Assembly: GCF_000010525.1 (NCBI RefSeq)
Contig: NC_009937.1
Coordinates: 434,001 to 498,000, forward strand
Origin: Azorhizobium caulinodans ORS 571
Lineage (GTDB): Bacteria; Pseudomonadota; Alphaproteobacteria; Rhizobiales; Xanthobacteraceae
Direction of reading: 5' to 3'
Length of the DNA stretch: 64,000 nt
Each line of letters begins with the position of its first letter. Within the stretch, counting starts at the first letter, position 1. The position numbers and the translations under genes were made by a program. The notes beneath the pieces were generated by a model. It made no database searches, was not told the DNA's origin, and was given only the letters and a program-made list of their open reading frames with translations. Positions 26,275-38,200 of this stretch are shown in pieces.

Positions 26275-27186
26275 TCACCGGCCGGGCAGCACGAGCACGG
26301 TCGGCTTGCGCGGCAGGGTCTCGCGGGCGAGCAGGACGCTGGGGCTTTCGGAGCGCTGGATCTGGTACTCCTTGCCGAGGCGCGAGAGGAAGCGGTCCAG
26401 CCCCCAGGAGCTGAAATAGTGCATGGGGATGACGAGCGGCGCGTTGATGGCCTTCAGATTCTCCATCATGCCCTCGATGTCGAGCGTGTAGGAGCCGTCC
26501 ACTGGCGCCAGCACCACGTCGATGCGGCCCAGCGCCTCCAGATGGTCGGGCGTTAGAATGTGATGCAGATGGCCGAGATGGGCGATGCACAGGCCCGCCA
26601 CCTCGAAGACGAAGATGGAATTGCCGTCATAGCGCGTCGCGCTGCCCTGCCGGATGTTGGTGGAGACGTTGCGGATCCACACGTCGTCCACGGTGAGCTC
26701 GATGCGCGGCGGCGTGCCGTCGTCGTTCCAGCCGCGCAGGATGTGCGCGATGCCGGGATCGGGGTTGTTCGTGTAGTGGGTATCGTGCGCCCGGTTCATG
26801 GTGACGATCTGCGGCACGATGTTCGGGCGGACGTAGTCGTTATAGTCGGTTGCGATGGTGACGCCGTGCGGGCTCTCGATCAGGAAGGTGGCGTGGCCGA
26901 CGAAGGTGAACCGCACCTGCCCGCCCTCCGCCGCTGCGAGCCGGAAGGCCGCCGGGATGACACGGGGCTTCAGCACCGGCCCGGCCACCATGCGCGGGCA
27001 TTTCTCCGGCTCCGCCGCCGCCGGCGCAGCGAGGAGAAAGGGCATGGCCAGGAGAGCCAGGGCCGCAAGACCCGCAAGACCCAGCACGTGGCAGGGTGCG
27101 ACCGGATGGCGCGGGCCCGACGCCGGGCGGGGCTGGAAGGGCCAGAGCTGTCGCACCCATCGTCCAAGCATGGCCGCCATCCCCAT
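26275..27186 (-). CDS. UlaG-like metallo-beta-lactamase fold hydrolase
   Basis: A 303-residue protein with an N-terminal hydrophobic segment (about residues 30-50) that may be a signal anchor. The MBL core begins VRFTFVGHATFLIES, then ATDYNDYVRPN, and later IAHLGHLHHILTPDHLEAL, DVVLAPVDGSYTLD and IPMHYFSSWGLDRF provide metal ligands. The first motif has ATDYND where many UlaG proteins have a DxxH motif, so the metal site may be unusual. ATG 27186 is a choice among several close starts. Function unknown. Confidence 0.8.
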   Translation of the reverse strand: MGMAAMLGRWVRQLWPFQPRPASGPRHPVAPCHVLGLAGLAALALLAMPFLLAAPAAAEPEKCPRMVAGPVLKPRVIPAAFRLAAAEGGQVRFTFVGHATFLIESPHGVTIATDYNDYVRPNIVPQIVTMNRAHDTHYTNNPDPGIAHILRGWNDDGTPPRIELTVDDVWIRNVSTNIRQGSATRYDGNSIFVFEVAGLCIAHLGHLHHILTPDHLEALGRIDVVLAPVDGSYTLDIEGMMENLKAINAPLVIPMHYFSSWGLDRFLSRLGKEYQIQRSESPSVLLARETLPRKPTVLVLPGR

Positions 27187-27383
27187 CAACGGACCTGACC
27201 TTGGGAAATCACCGCACACCTGCTGCTGCGCAGCAATCGGCCTCCGTCCAAGGGATGATCACAGCGGCGTGAGGTTGATGTGGCATTGCACGCGCGAGAT
27301 GGCTAGAAGGACGGAACCAGAGACGACCCCCGCCTCTTTCTAGCGTGAGCGCTGCCGGCGCACACGCATAAGGAGAGCTTCAG

Positions 27384-27524
27384 ATGACTTTCGACCTCGT
27401 GATCATCCAGCCGATCGTCGCTCTGATAGCGGGCATCCTCATCCTGCTTTTTCCACGCCTGCTGAACGTTCTGGTGGCGATCTACCTGATCGTCGTGGGG
27501 ATCCTTGGTCTTGTGCCCCATTGA
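27384..27524 (+). CDS. DUF3096 small membrane protein
   Basis: A 46-residue peptide beginning MTFDLVIIQPIVALIAGILI and ending IYLIVVGILGLVPH. AAGGAGAG lies 7 bp before the ATG. It has two short hydrophobic stretches around a PRLLN turn, the pattern of DUF3096, found in many proteobacteria with no known role. It lies 123 bp upstream of ppdK on the same strand. A 7-bp inverted repeat (27572-27578/27585-27591) sits in the gap. Confidence 0.8.
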   Translation: MTFDLVIIQPIVALIAGILILLFPRLLNVLVAIYLIVVGILGLVPH

Positions 27525-27647
27525 TACCGCATTCGGGCCTTCCCTCAGGGCGGGCCGTTCCGTGCAGTTGAAGCTTGCCCTTTCGCAAGCTAAAGCAACC
27601 GCGCCGTCGGCCTCTGACGCGCGCGCTACCCTAAGGGGATCTCCGAG

Positions 27648-30326
<2,679 letters not shown>

Positions 30327-30360
30327 TCCGGCCGCGCCGGACGACGGTTCGCAATTTGAG

Positions 30361-30385
30361 CGGGCGCCCCTCGGGGCGCCCGTTT
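30361..30385 (+). terminator. Rho-independent-like terminator of ppdK
   Basis: Perfect 10-bp stem CGGGCGCCCC (30361-30370) / GGGGCGCCCG (30373-30382) followed by TTT. The TC loop is short, so the stem may open slightly in RNA. Confidence 0.75.
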
Positions 30386-30505
30386 GCGTTGGGGAAGCGA
30401 GGTCTTGGCCGTTCCTGCGTGCGTGCCTATGATCCGCTTGCCCGTCTTGGCAGGCCGCGGGGGCGCCGGCGCGGGTTCGACGTCAACTGCCTCAAGGTTC
30501 TGCTG

Positions 30506-31501
30506 ATGTCCGTGCTGATCTGCGCTGCCTGCCGCCTCTTCCGCCGGGACGGGGTGGTCTCTCCTCTCGCCCTCTTCCTGCTCCTTCTTGCCGCGGCTGC
30601 GGTCCCGGCGCGGGCCGCCGACGTGCCCGGCTCACGGGATTATCCCGGCATCAGCCGCTATGCGGGCTCCGAGATCATCCGCTACGAGGTCAAGGCGTTC
30701 GACGACTATGTGCTCGTCACTGAGCCGATGAAGGGCCGCGCGCGGCAGGGGCTCGAACTCAAGGGGCAGGTGTTCCGCATCACCTACCGCAACCCGCCCA
30801 ACCGCACCTCGCTGGAAGTGCTGGAGAACTACCGCACCGCGCTTCAGGCGGCGGGGGCGAGCGAGATCTTCACCTGCGCCCATCGGGCCTGCGGCGGGCG
30901 GGACTTCAATATCGCCCAGGTGGACCCTCAGAACTACACCCGCATGGGCGACAATTACGACGACCAGCGCTATCTCGCCGCCAGGCTTCAGGCGCCGGGC
31001 AAGGACGTCTATGTGGCGCTGTTCATCACCCGCTCGCAATCCGGCGCGGCGGCCGACAAGGACCGCATCTTCACCCAGCTCCACGTGATCGAGGTGAAGT
31101 CGATGGATGCCAACATGGTGGTGGTGGACGCCTCCAGGATGGCGGACAGCATCGGCAAGACCGGCAGCGTCGCGCTCTACGGCATCCTGTTCGACTTCAA
31201 CAGCGCGGTCATCAAGCCGGAGTCCAAGGCGACGCTCGACGAGATCGCCAGCCTGCTCCGCAAGGCGCCGGACCTGAAGCTGGTCGTCGTCGGCCACACC
31301 GACAATGTGGGCGGCATGGACAGCAACATGAAGCTCTCGCAGGCCCGTGCAGAGGCGGTGCGCCGGGCGCTGGTGGAGCAATATGCCATCGCCGCCGCGC
31401 GGCTGCAGGCCTGGGGCGCGGGCTTCATGGCACCGGTCGCCTCCAACCGCACCGACGAGGGGCGGGCCAAGAACCGCCGCGTGGAGCTGGTGGAACAGTA
31501 A
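30506..31501 (+). CDS. OmpA family protein
   Basis: A 331-residue envelope protein. From ATG 30506 it has an N-terminal hydrophobic export segment (about residues 15-35, ending PARAAD), a middle domain beginning VPGSRDYPGISRYAGSEIIR that resembles DUF4892-type OmpA partners, and a C-terminal peptidoglycan-binding OmpA domain. The latter shows ILFDFNSAVIKPESKATLDE, VVGHTDNVGG and LSQARAEAVRRAL. It probably anchors the outer membrane to the wall. The upstream start at 30356 would cover the ppdK terminator and is rejected. Confidence 0.88.
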   Translation: MSVLICAACRLFRRDGVVSPLALFLLLLAAAAVPARAADVPGSRDYPGISRYAGSEIIRYEVKAFDDYVLVTEPMKGRARQGLELKGQVFRITYRNPPNRTSLEVLENYRTALQAAGASEIFTCAHRACGGRDFNIAQVDPQNYTRMGDNYDDQRYLAARLQAPGKDVYVALFITRSQSGAAADKDRIFTQLHVIEVKSMDANMVVVDASRMADSIGKTGSVALYGILFDFNSAVIKPESKATLDEIASLLRKAPDLKLVVVGHTDNVGGMDSNMKLSQARAEAVRRALVEQYAIAAARLQAWGAGFMAPVASNRTDEGRAKNRRVELVEQ

Positions 31502-31525
31502 CCGCGCGCCAGCCGGGGGCAGCGC

Positions 31526-32446
31526 ATGGCCGATTTTTCCATCCTGACCGCCATCGGGCTGGTGCTGCGCACCTGGCCGTTCCTGCTGCTGCGGGTCGCG
31601 CTGTCGGGCGCCATCGTGCTCGGCTATGCGGCATGGGTTGGGGGCGGTGCCGGCCTCGGCGCCGTTTCCGGCGCCGTGCTGGGCGCGCCGGGTGAGGGCG
31701 CTGCCTATGGTGCGGCCGGCGGCTTCGTTCTGGCGAGTGCGCTGCTCATCTGGCTGCGGGCCTATCTGCTCTATCTGGTGAAGGGCGGACATATCGCCGT
31801 TCTCGTCGCCGCCTATGACGGGCAGCCGCTGCCCGGCGGATTCGGCCAGATCGCCTATGCACTGGATGTCCTGAAGGCGCGGTTTGCCGAAGTGAACGTG
31901 CTGTTCGTCCTCGACGGGCTCATCCGGGGCGTATTGCGCACCATCTGTGGCCTCATCACCGCGCTTGCGGGCCTGGTCGGGCTGCGTCCGGTCGCGAACG
32001 TTCTCAATGCGGTGCTCTATGTCTCGACGATGTTCGTGGACGAGCTGATCCTCGCCCGCAACATCCGCACCGGCGGCGATCCCTTCTCGGGCGCGCAGGA
32101 TGCCCTGGTGCTCTATGCGCAGAATGCCGTCGCCATCCTGCGCAATGCGGTGGTGCTGACGCTCGTGATGGCCCTGCTGGCGGCGGGCCTGTTCGCGCTG
32201 GTGGTGGGCCCGTTCGGCGCGCTGGCCGCGCTGTTTCCCGGGCCGCTCGCCTATGCGGGCGTGGCGCTCGCGGGCATTGCCGCGCTGACCCTCGTCTATG
32301 CGGTGGCTGAACCCTTCTGCATCGCCTGCCTGCTCCAGACCTTCATCGCCGTGACGGACGGACAGCAGCCGGACCCGGAATGGCGGGGACGCCTTGAGGG
32401 CGCCTCCGCACGGTTTCGGGATCTCGGGGCCCGTGCCATCCGCTGA
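31526..32446 (+). CDS. Conserved membrane protein of unknown function
   Basis: A 306-residue integral membrane protein with about six hydrophobic segments, including a Gly/Ala-rich stretch (GAGLGAVSGAVLGAPGEGAA) and a long cytoplasmic loop around residues 145-200. It starts 24 bp after the OmpA-like gene and is likely in the same operon. No domain is recognised with certainty. Confidence 0.75.
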   Translation: MADFSILTAIGLVLRTWPFLLLRVALSGAIVLGYAAWVGGGAGLGAVSGAVLGAPGEGAAYGAAGGFVLASALLIWLRAYLLYLVKGGHIAVLVAAYDGQPLPGGFGQIAYALDVLKARFAEVNVLFVLDGLIRGVLRTICGLITALAGLVGLRPVANVLNAVLYVSTMFVDELILARNIRTGGDPFSGAQDALVLYAQNAVAILRNAVVLTLVMALLAAGLFALVVGPFGALAALFPGPLAYAGVALAGIAALTLVYAVAEPFCIACLLQTFIAVTDGQQPDPEWRGRLEGASARFRDLGARAIR

Positions 32447-32454
32447 CGTCGGTC

Positions 32455-33483
32455 TCAGGCCAGCATGTCGCGCACCATGGGGATAACCTTGGTGCCGTAG
32501 AGCTCGACGCAACGCATCTGGCCCGCGTGGGGGATGGGGCCGCCGCTGTATTTTAGGTCGAAGCGGTCGAGCCCGAGGGCCTTGGCGGTGGTGGCGATCT
32601 TGCGGGCCACCGTCTCGGGCGAGCCCACATAGAGCGATCCGTGGGAGACTTCCCGCTCGAACTCATCCCGGCCCATGGGCGGCCAGCCGCGTTCGGCGCC
32701 GATGCGGTCGCGCATGGTCTTGTAGGGGCCGAACATCTCCTCCTTCGCCGCCTCGTCCGTATCGGCGATATAGCCGGGCGAGTGGACGCCGAGCGGCAAG
32801 GCGGGCTGGCGGGCCTCTTCCAGCGCGCGGCGGTACAGCTCCGCATAGGCGCGGAAGCGCGAGGGGGCGCCGCCGATGATGGCCAGCATCAGCGGCAGGC
32901 CGTAATGGGCCGCGCGCACCACCGATTCCGGCGTGCCGCCGACGCCGATCCAGGTCTTCAGCCGGCCCGTCTCGATGGGCGGGAAGACCTTCTGGTCCTT
33001 CAGCGGCGGGCGAATGGAGCCCGACCATGTGACCGGCGCATTGGTGAGCAGCGCCGCGAAGAGATCGAGCTTCTGGGTGAACAGCGTCTCGTAATCCTGA
33101 AGCGCGAAGCCGAACAGCGGGAAGCTCTCGGTAAAGGAGCCGCGCCCGAGGATGACTTCCGCCCGGCCGTTGGAGAGCGCATCCAAGGTGGAGAAGCGCT
33201 GGAAGACGCGGATCGGATCATCCGAGGAGAGCACGGTCACCGCCGAGCCGAGGCGGATGCGCTGCGTTCGGGCGGCGATGGCGGCAAGCACCACGTCCGG
33301 CGCGGAAATGGCGAAGTCGTCGCGATGGTGCTCGCCGAGGCCGATGAAATCGACGCTGACCTCATCGGCGAGGACGGCTTCGGCGACCACGTCGCGCAAC
33401 ACCTGGGCGTGGGGCTTGGGCGTGCCGTCGGCGGCGACCGTGACATCGCCGAAGGTGTCGAGCCCGAGTTCGAGGAGAGACAA
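32455..33483 (-). CDS. LLM class flavin-dependent oxidoreductase
   Basis: A 342-residue bacterial-luciferase-like TIM barrel. The N-terminus (LELGLDTFGDV) and VDFIGLGEHHRDDFAISAP, TQRIRLGSAVTVLSSDDPIR and AEVILGRGSFTESFPLFG are typical of the Atu2307/SP_0267 group, whose substrates are unknown. It uses reduced FMN or F420-like cofactors in other families. It is convergent with the membrane protein gene and divergent from the histone-deacetylase-like gene. Confidence 0.88.
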   Translation of the reverse strand: MSLLELGLDTFGDVTVAADGTPKPHAQVLRDVVAEAVLADEVSVDFIGLGEHHRDDFAISAPDVVLAAIAARTQRIRLGSAVTVLSSDDPIRVFQRFSTLDALSNGRAEVILGRGSFTESFPLFGFALQDYETLFTQKLDLFAALLTNAPVTWSGSIRPPLKDQKVFPPIETGRLKTWIGVGGTPESVVRAAHYGLPLMLAIIGGAPSRFRAYAELYRRALEEARQPALPLGVHSPGYIADTDEAAKEEMFGPYKTMRDRIGAERGWPPMGRDEFEREVSHGSLYVGSPETVARKIATTAKALGLDRFDLKYSGGPIPHAGQMRCVELYGTKVIPMVRDMLA

Positions 33484-33672
33484 GGCGGGAAACTCCGAAA
33501 ATGGGACCGCTCTCCTAGCAGATCGCGGACCGGGGCGCTTGAACGTGGGCGCTTTCGGCGGGCGTGGCGGGCACCGGAAAAGCGCGCCATACGGCGCTGG
33601 ATCAAAGCGGTAGGCGTGGAATAAGGTATATCAGAAGTCGAGGAAACTGCCCGCCAGAGAGGCCGAACGCCA

Positions 33673-34602
33673 ATGACCACCCTGCTCATCACCCATCCCG
33701 CGGGCCTTGCCCACGCGACCCCCACCGGCCATCCGGAACGGGCCGACCGGCTGCGGGCGCTCGATCGCATCTTCGAGCAGGAGCGCTTCGCCAATCTGCT
33801 GCGCGATCAGGCGCCGCGCGGGGAGCGGGAGGACATCATCCGCGTGCATCCGGCGGACTTCGTGGACGCCTTGGGCGAGGCGACCCCGGCCGAGGGCATC
33901 GTGCGCATCGACAGCGACACCATCCTCTCTCCCGGCTCGTGGGAAGCGGTGCTCCGCGCCGTGGGCGGCGCGTGTTTTGCCGTGGACGAGGTGATGGAGA
34001 AGCGCGTGGACAACGCCTTCGTCGCCATGCGCCCGCCTGGCCACCATTGCGAGACGCGTCGGCCCATGGGGTTCTGCCTGCTCAACCAGGCCGCCATCGC
34101 CGCCCGCCATGCGCAGGCGAAATACGGCCTCGGCCGGGTGGCGATCATCGATTTCGACGTGCATCACGGCAACGGCACGCAGGAGATCTTCTGGGCCGAC
34201 GACAGCGTGCTCTATGCCTCCACCCACGAGATGCCGCTCTATCCCGGCACCGGGGCGGTGGGCGAGGTGGGCATCACCGGCAACATCGTGAATGCACCGC
34301 TGCGTTCCGGCGATGCGGGCGACAAGTTCAAGGAGGCCTTCGAGAGCCGCATCCTGCCGCGGCTTGAGACCTTCCGGCCCGAGCTCGTCATCATCTCCGC
34401 CGGTTTCGACGCCCACAAGAACGATCCTCTGGCCTCCCTGCGCCTCGTGGACACGGACTTCGGCTGGGTGACGAAGAAGCTGATGGATGTGGCCGACAAG
34501 CATTCGGACGGCCGCCTCGTCTCCATTCTGGAGGGCGGCTACGACCTCGAAGGCCTCGCCCAGTCCGCCGCGGCGCACGTGACGGCGTTGATGCACGGGT
34601 GA
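33673..34602 (+). CDS. Histone deacetylase family hydrolase
   Basis: A 309-residue zinc hydrolase of the arginase/deacetylase fold. The conserved PPGHHCE supplies the catalytic His pair, DFDVHHGNGTQE supplies the zinc Asp and His, and SAGFDAHKNDPL supplies the second Asp. Bacterial members act on acetylated polyamines, acetoin-related or other acetyl-amide substrates. Its own start ATG 33673 follows GAGAGG. A palindromic G/C element lies downstream. Confidence 0.93.
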   Translation: MTTLLITHPAGLAHATPTGHPERADRLRALDRIFEQERFANLLRDQAPRGEREDIIRVHPADFVDALGEATPAEGIVRIDSDTILSPGSWEAVLRAVGGACFAVDEVMEKRVDNAFVAMRPPGHHCETRRPMGFCLLNQAAIAARHAQAKYGLGRVAIIDFDVHHGNGTQEIFWADDSVLYASTHEMPLYPGTGAVGEVGITGNIVNAPLRSGDAGDKFKEAFESRILPRLETFRPELVIISAGFDAHKNDPLASLRLVDTDFGWVTKKLMDVADKHSDGRLVSILEGGYDLEGLAQSAAAHVTALMHG

Positions 34603-34984
34603 GGCGCGCGCTGAGGTGAACGGGAGCGGTTGAGCGGGTGCTCGGCCGACGGCGACGGCTTTCGGTGAGCAGGCGCGTGTTTGGATCACGTTGCCTGTGC
34701 GGAGCGGGTTCTACCCCCCTCCCTGCCCTCCCCCTCAAGGGGGGAGGGGGAAATCGGAGAGGGCGCGCGCCATATTCTAACGCCCGTCCGGCTTTGACCT
34801 CATCCCCTCCGTCGACGCACCGCCACTCCCTCCCCCCTTGCGGGGGAGGGTGGGGGAGGGGGGTACACGCGGCCTCCGCAAGTCAGTGCTCAGCAGTGGC
34901 ACAGACCCCAGGGCTCAGCCCCCACGCTGCGGTCATCCTGACGACCCGCGCGCGGCCCTTCCGCGGGGCGAAATCACGATCCCC
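34603..34984. other. Intergenic region carrying a palindromic element
   Basis: About 380 bp between convergent genes. It has no coding signal. Its central part is a 154-bp palindromic element (34712-34865) built of C-rich and G-rich tracts. Confidence 0.7.
34712..34865. repeat. 154-bp C/G-tract palindromic element
   Basis: The outer arms TACCCCCCTCCC-TG-CCCTCCCC (34712-34733) and the reverse complement of 34843-34865 match except for a 2-3 base centre. Each arm belongs to a smaller hairpin: 34726-34748 and 34828-34850, both of form CCCTCCCCC-loop-GGGGGAGGG. Such elements are dispersed in rhizobial genomes as intergenic palindromic repeats. A related but shorter structure is at 63581-63613. 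Confidence 0.65.
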
Positions 34985-35683
34985 TCACTTCTGGTCGCGC
35001 GGCAGATAGGGCTCTAGCGCGTGGGCGAGCTTGGAGGGGGTGAGGGTCTGGAGCCACACGCGGCCGGGGCCGGTGAGCTGGGCGAGGAACAGGCCATCGC
35101 CGCCGAACAGCACGTTGCGGATGCCCCGCATCATGGTGATGTCGAAGCCGACGCTCTCCTCGAACATGCCCACATGGCCGGGGTGCACCAGAAGCTGCTG
35201 GCCCGGCTGGAGTTCGTAGCTGACGATCTCGCCGCCCAGCTCGATGAAGGCGGTGCCTTGGCCGGTGAGGCGCTGGAGCACGAAGCCGTTGCCGCCGAAC
35301 ACGCCGGAGCCGAGATTCTGCTGGAAGCCGATGGCGAGCGTGAGCTCCGCCGAGCCGGCAAGGAAGCCGTGGCGGTGGATCATGAACCCGCGCCCTGGCG
35401 AGACCTGTTCCTCGATGATCGCGCCCGGCACGGTGGCGGCAAAGGCCACCAGCCCCTCGCCGCCCTGCGCGGTGAAGTGGGTCATGAACAGCCCGCCGCC
35501 TGAAATGGCCCGGCCGATGGCGCCGAAGAAGCCGCCGCCGCCCGTGCCCGCGCTGGTGGTTGTCTCCAGCGCGATGTTGTTGGTCATCCAGGACAGGCGG
35601 TCGGTTTCGGCCAGCAGCGTCTCCCCCGCCGCCAGCGTGACCTGAAGGACGGGGAGGGTGGTGCCGGTGATCTGGTGGCGCAT
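34985..35683 (-). CDS. AIM24/TIGR00266 family protein
   Basis: A 232-residue protein made almost wholly of beta strands and Gly-rich loops. It shows the family segments VTLAAGETLLAETDRLSWMT, GAGTGGGGFFGA-like SAGTGGGGFFGAIGRAISGG, and LLVHPGHVGMFEESVGFDIT. The fold is related to the tryptophan RNA-binding attenuator-like barrel. AIM24-type proteins are widespread and have no firm bacterial function. ATG 35683 is chosen because only this final part of the longer open frame resembles a protein. Confidence 0.88.
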   Translation of the reverse strand: MRHQITGTTLPVLQVTLAAGETLLAETDRLSWMTNNIALETTTSAGTGGGGFFGAIGRAISGGGLFMTHFTAQGGEGLVAFAATVPGAIIEEQVSPGRGFMIHRHGFLAGSAELTLAIGFQQNLGSGVFGGNGFVLQRLTGQGTAFIELGGEIVSYELQPGQQLLVHPGHVGMFEESVGFDITMMRGIRNVLFGGDGLFLAQLTGPGRVWLQTLTPSKLAHALEPYLPRDQK

Positions 35684-35902
35684 GGCAAGCCTCGAGAGAG
35701 TGGGAGGCGCAGAGTGCCGGTGGCGCGCATGGGGGGCAAGCCGGTCATCTGCGGCTCTGGTGCGGGCGTAGGATGAGAATGCGCAGTGACAGGCGTGCGC
35801 GCCAGTTTCCGGCAAGGGATGACGGGCAGACTGGCGGAAAGCGCGCGCTGGCGACGGCTCCGCTTCCATGCCGCGACGGTCGCGGATGAGGTGGACGGAC
35901 GT

Positions 35903-38200
35903 ATGGCGAGTGAGAAGATCGAGGCCTCCGGCGAGGCCGCGCGGGCGAGCGGGCAAGACCAGCCACAGCCAATGGTGCAGCAGGCTCTGCCCTATCCGGT
36001 GCCGGACAATGAGGAGGCACGCCTCGCGGTGCTGGCCTCCTACCATCTGATGGATACTCCGCCGGAGGCGGATTTCGACCGGCTGGCCGCCCTGGCTGCG
36101 CGGGTTTTCGACGTGCCCATCGTCCTCGTGTCGCTGCTGGGCCGCGACCGGCAGTTCTTCAAGGCGAGCGTGGGCTTTCCCGTCTGCGAGACGAGCCGGG
36201 AGGTCTCGTTCTGCGCCCATGCCATCATGCAGGACGAGATCCTCGTCATTCCCGATGCCACCCGCGATCCGCGCTTCCGCGCCAACCCGCTGGTGCTTGG
36301 CCCGCCCTTCATCCGCTTCTATGCCGGCCGCCCGCTGATCGCGCCCACGGGCGAGAAGGTGGGCACGGTCTGCCTCATCGATCACGAGCCCCGCTTCCGC
36401 TTCACCGAGACCGACCGGCACAACCTCAACGACCTGGCCGCCATGGCGGTGGACCGCATGGAACTGCGGCGGCTGGACCACGCCCGCAACATCAGCCAGG
36501 CCCGGTTCGAGAACATCGCCGCCACCTCCCCCGATGCCATCATCTGCATGAATGCGCAGGGCGAGATCGGCTTCTGGAACAGTTCCGCCGAGCGCCTGTT
36601 CGGCCATGGGGCGCAGGACATTCACGGCCGGTCCTGCCGCATTCTGGTGCCCGGTCACCTGCGCCGGGCCTATGACGTGCTGATGGAGCGCATGCGCCGG
36701 GGCGGCGGCCTCGGCTCCGCCCTGCGCACGTTCGAGGTGACGGGCCGGCGAAGGGACGGCGTCGAGTTTCCCGCCGAATGCTCCCTCTCCATCTGGCGTG
36801 ACGGCCCGAACCTCAGCGTGGGGGCCATCGTGCGCGATGTGAGCGACCGGCGGCAGAATGAGGAGCGGCTCTTCCGCCTCGCCTCGCGGGATACGCTCAC
36901 CGACCTGCCGAACCGCAGCGCGTGGCGCCAGTGCCTGTCGCAGACGCTGGCCTCCGAGCCCGGTGCCACCGTTCTGATGATCGATCTCGACGGCTTCAAG
37001 GAAGCCAACGATACGCTCGGGCACTCCGCCGGTGATGCGGTGCTCAAGGAGGTGGCGGGTCGACTGGCCTCCAGTTGCCATGAGGCGCTCATCGTGGCGC
37101 GGCTCGGCGGCGACGAGTTCGTGGTGCTGCTGGCCGGCAATGACGAGCATCGGGCGCGGGTGGTGGCCGAGCGCGTGGTCGCGGCCGTCACCGACCGCTA
37201 CGGCGTCGGCGAGCGCAAGGTCTCCATCGGCGCCAGCATCGGCATCGCTTTCTATCCGGCCCATGGCGCGCGCGGCGAGGATCTCATCAGCGCCGCGGAT
37301 CTTGCGCTCTACAGGGCGAAGGCCGGCGGCAAGGGCTGCTACGAGGTCTTCACGCCGATGCTGCGCGAGGTGGCCATCGCCCGCCGCGCCTTCGAGGAGG
37401 AACTGCGCCGGGCCTTCGAGAACGGCGAGTTCGAGCTCTATTACCAGCCGCAGGTGCTCACTTCGCGCGGCCAGTTGATGGGGGCCGAGGCGCTGCTGCG
37501 CTGGAACCATCCGCAGCGCGGCCTTCTCACCCCCGTCTCCTTCCTGGACGTGCTGAGCCACAAGCCTTCCGCCGCGGAGGTGGGGGAATGGATCCTCAAC
37601 ACCGCGCTGAGGCAGGCGGCTGAATGGCGGGTGGCGGTGCCGGGCTTCCGCATGGGCGTCAATCTGTTCGAGGCGCAGTTCCGCTCCGGCCGGCTGATGA
37701 GCACGGTGCGCCGGGCGCTGGCGGAGAGCGGCCTGCCGCCCGACGCGCTGGAACTCGAGATCGTGGAGACGATCCTGCTTCAGACGGACCCCGCCACCAT
37801 CCGCCTGCTGCATGATCTGCGCGCCCTCGGCGTCGGCCTCGCCTTTGATGATTACGGCACCGGCTTTGCGTCCCTGAGCCTCCTCAAGCGCTATCCCGTC
37901 TCCCGGCTGAAGATCGACCGCTCCTTCCTGCGCAATGTGAACGACGCACCGCGGGACGCCGCCATCGTGAAGGCCGTGCTCTTCCTCGGCCGGGCCTTCG
38001 GCATGTCGGTCATCGCGGAAGGGGTGGAAGACGAGCGGCAGATGGCCTTCCTGCGGGAGAATGGCTGCGACGAGGCGCAGGGCTATCTGTTCGGGCGGCC
38101 GATGCCCGCGCGCGAATTCGCGGCGCGCTTCATCCTGTGCGACACGCCCCCGGGGGACTGCGGGCCGGAGTTACGGGAGCGTGCTAGGATCGGCGCATGA
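35903..38200 (+). CDS. GAF-PAS-GGDEF-EAL cyclic-di-GMP protein
   Basis: A 765-residue signalling protein from ATG 35903 (GTG 35786 would add 39 residues). Order: GAF-like domain (about 25-165), PAS (about 195-310), GGDEF (about 330-480) and EAL (about 505-755). The cyclase site GGDEF is intact near 403, with no RxxD inhibitory site before it. The phosphodiesterase residues appear intact: AEALLRW, NLFEAQF, ELEIVETIL, FDDYGTG, LKIDRSF, IAEGVED. Both activities are therefore possible. No membrane segment is seen. A GNAT gene overlaps its stop by 4 bp. Confidence 0.92.
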   Translation: MASEKIEASGEAARASGQDQPQPMVQQALPYPVPDNEEARLAVLASYHLMDTPPEADFDRLAALAARVFDVPIVLVSLLGRDRQFFKASVGFPVCETSREVSFCAHAIMQDEILVIPDATRDPRFRANPLVLGPPFIRFYAGRPLIAPTGEKVGTVCLIDHEPRFRFTETDRHNLNDLAAMAVDRMELRRLDHARNISQARFENIAATSPDAIICMNAQGEIGFWNSSAERLFGHGAQDIHGRSCRILVPGHLRRAYDVLMERMRRGGGLGSALRTFEVTGRRRDGVEFPAECSLSIWRDGPNLSVGAIVRDVSDRRQNEERLFRLASRDTLTDLPNRSAWRQCLSQTLASEPGATVLMIDLDGFKEANDTLGHSAGDAVLKEVAGRLASSCHEALIVARLGGDEFVVLLAGNDEHRARVVAERVVAAVTDRYGVGERKVSIGASIGIAFYPAHGARGEDLISAADLALYRAKAGGKGCYEVFTPMLREVAIARRAFEEELRRAFENGEFELYYQPQVLTSRGQLMGAEALLRWNHPQRGLLTPVSFLDVLSHKPSAAEVGEWILNTALRQAAEWRVAVPGFRMGVNLFEAQFRSGRLMSTVRRALAESGLPPDALELEIVETILLQTDPATIRLLHDLRALGVGLAFDDYGTGFASLSLLKRYPVSRLKIDRSFLRNVNDAPRDAAIVKAVLFLGRAFGMSVIAEGVEDERQMAFLRENGCDEAQGYLFGRPMPAREFAARFILCDTPPGDCGPELRERARIGA

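Noticed and set aside
30356..30505. Upstream start for the OmpA-like gene
   Set aside because: It would translate through the ppdK terminator hairpin and places the signal sequence internally.
35684..37813. N-terminal extension of the AIM24-family frame
   Set aside because: It lies antisense to the GGDEF-EAL gene and has no family resemblance; only the last 232 codons are a real protein.
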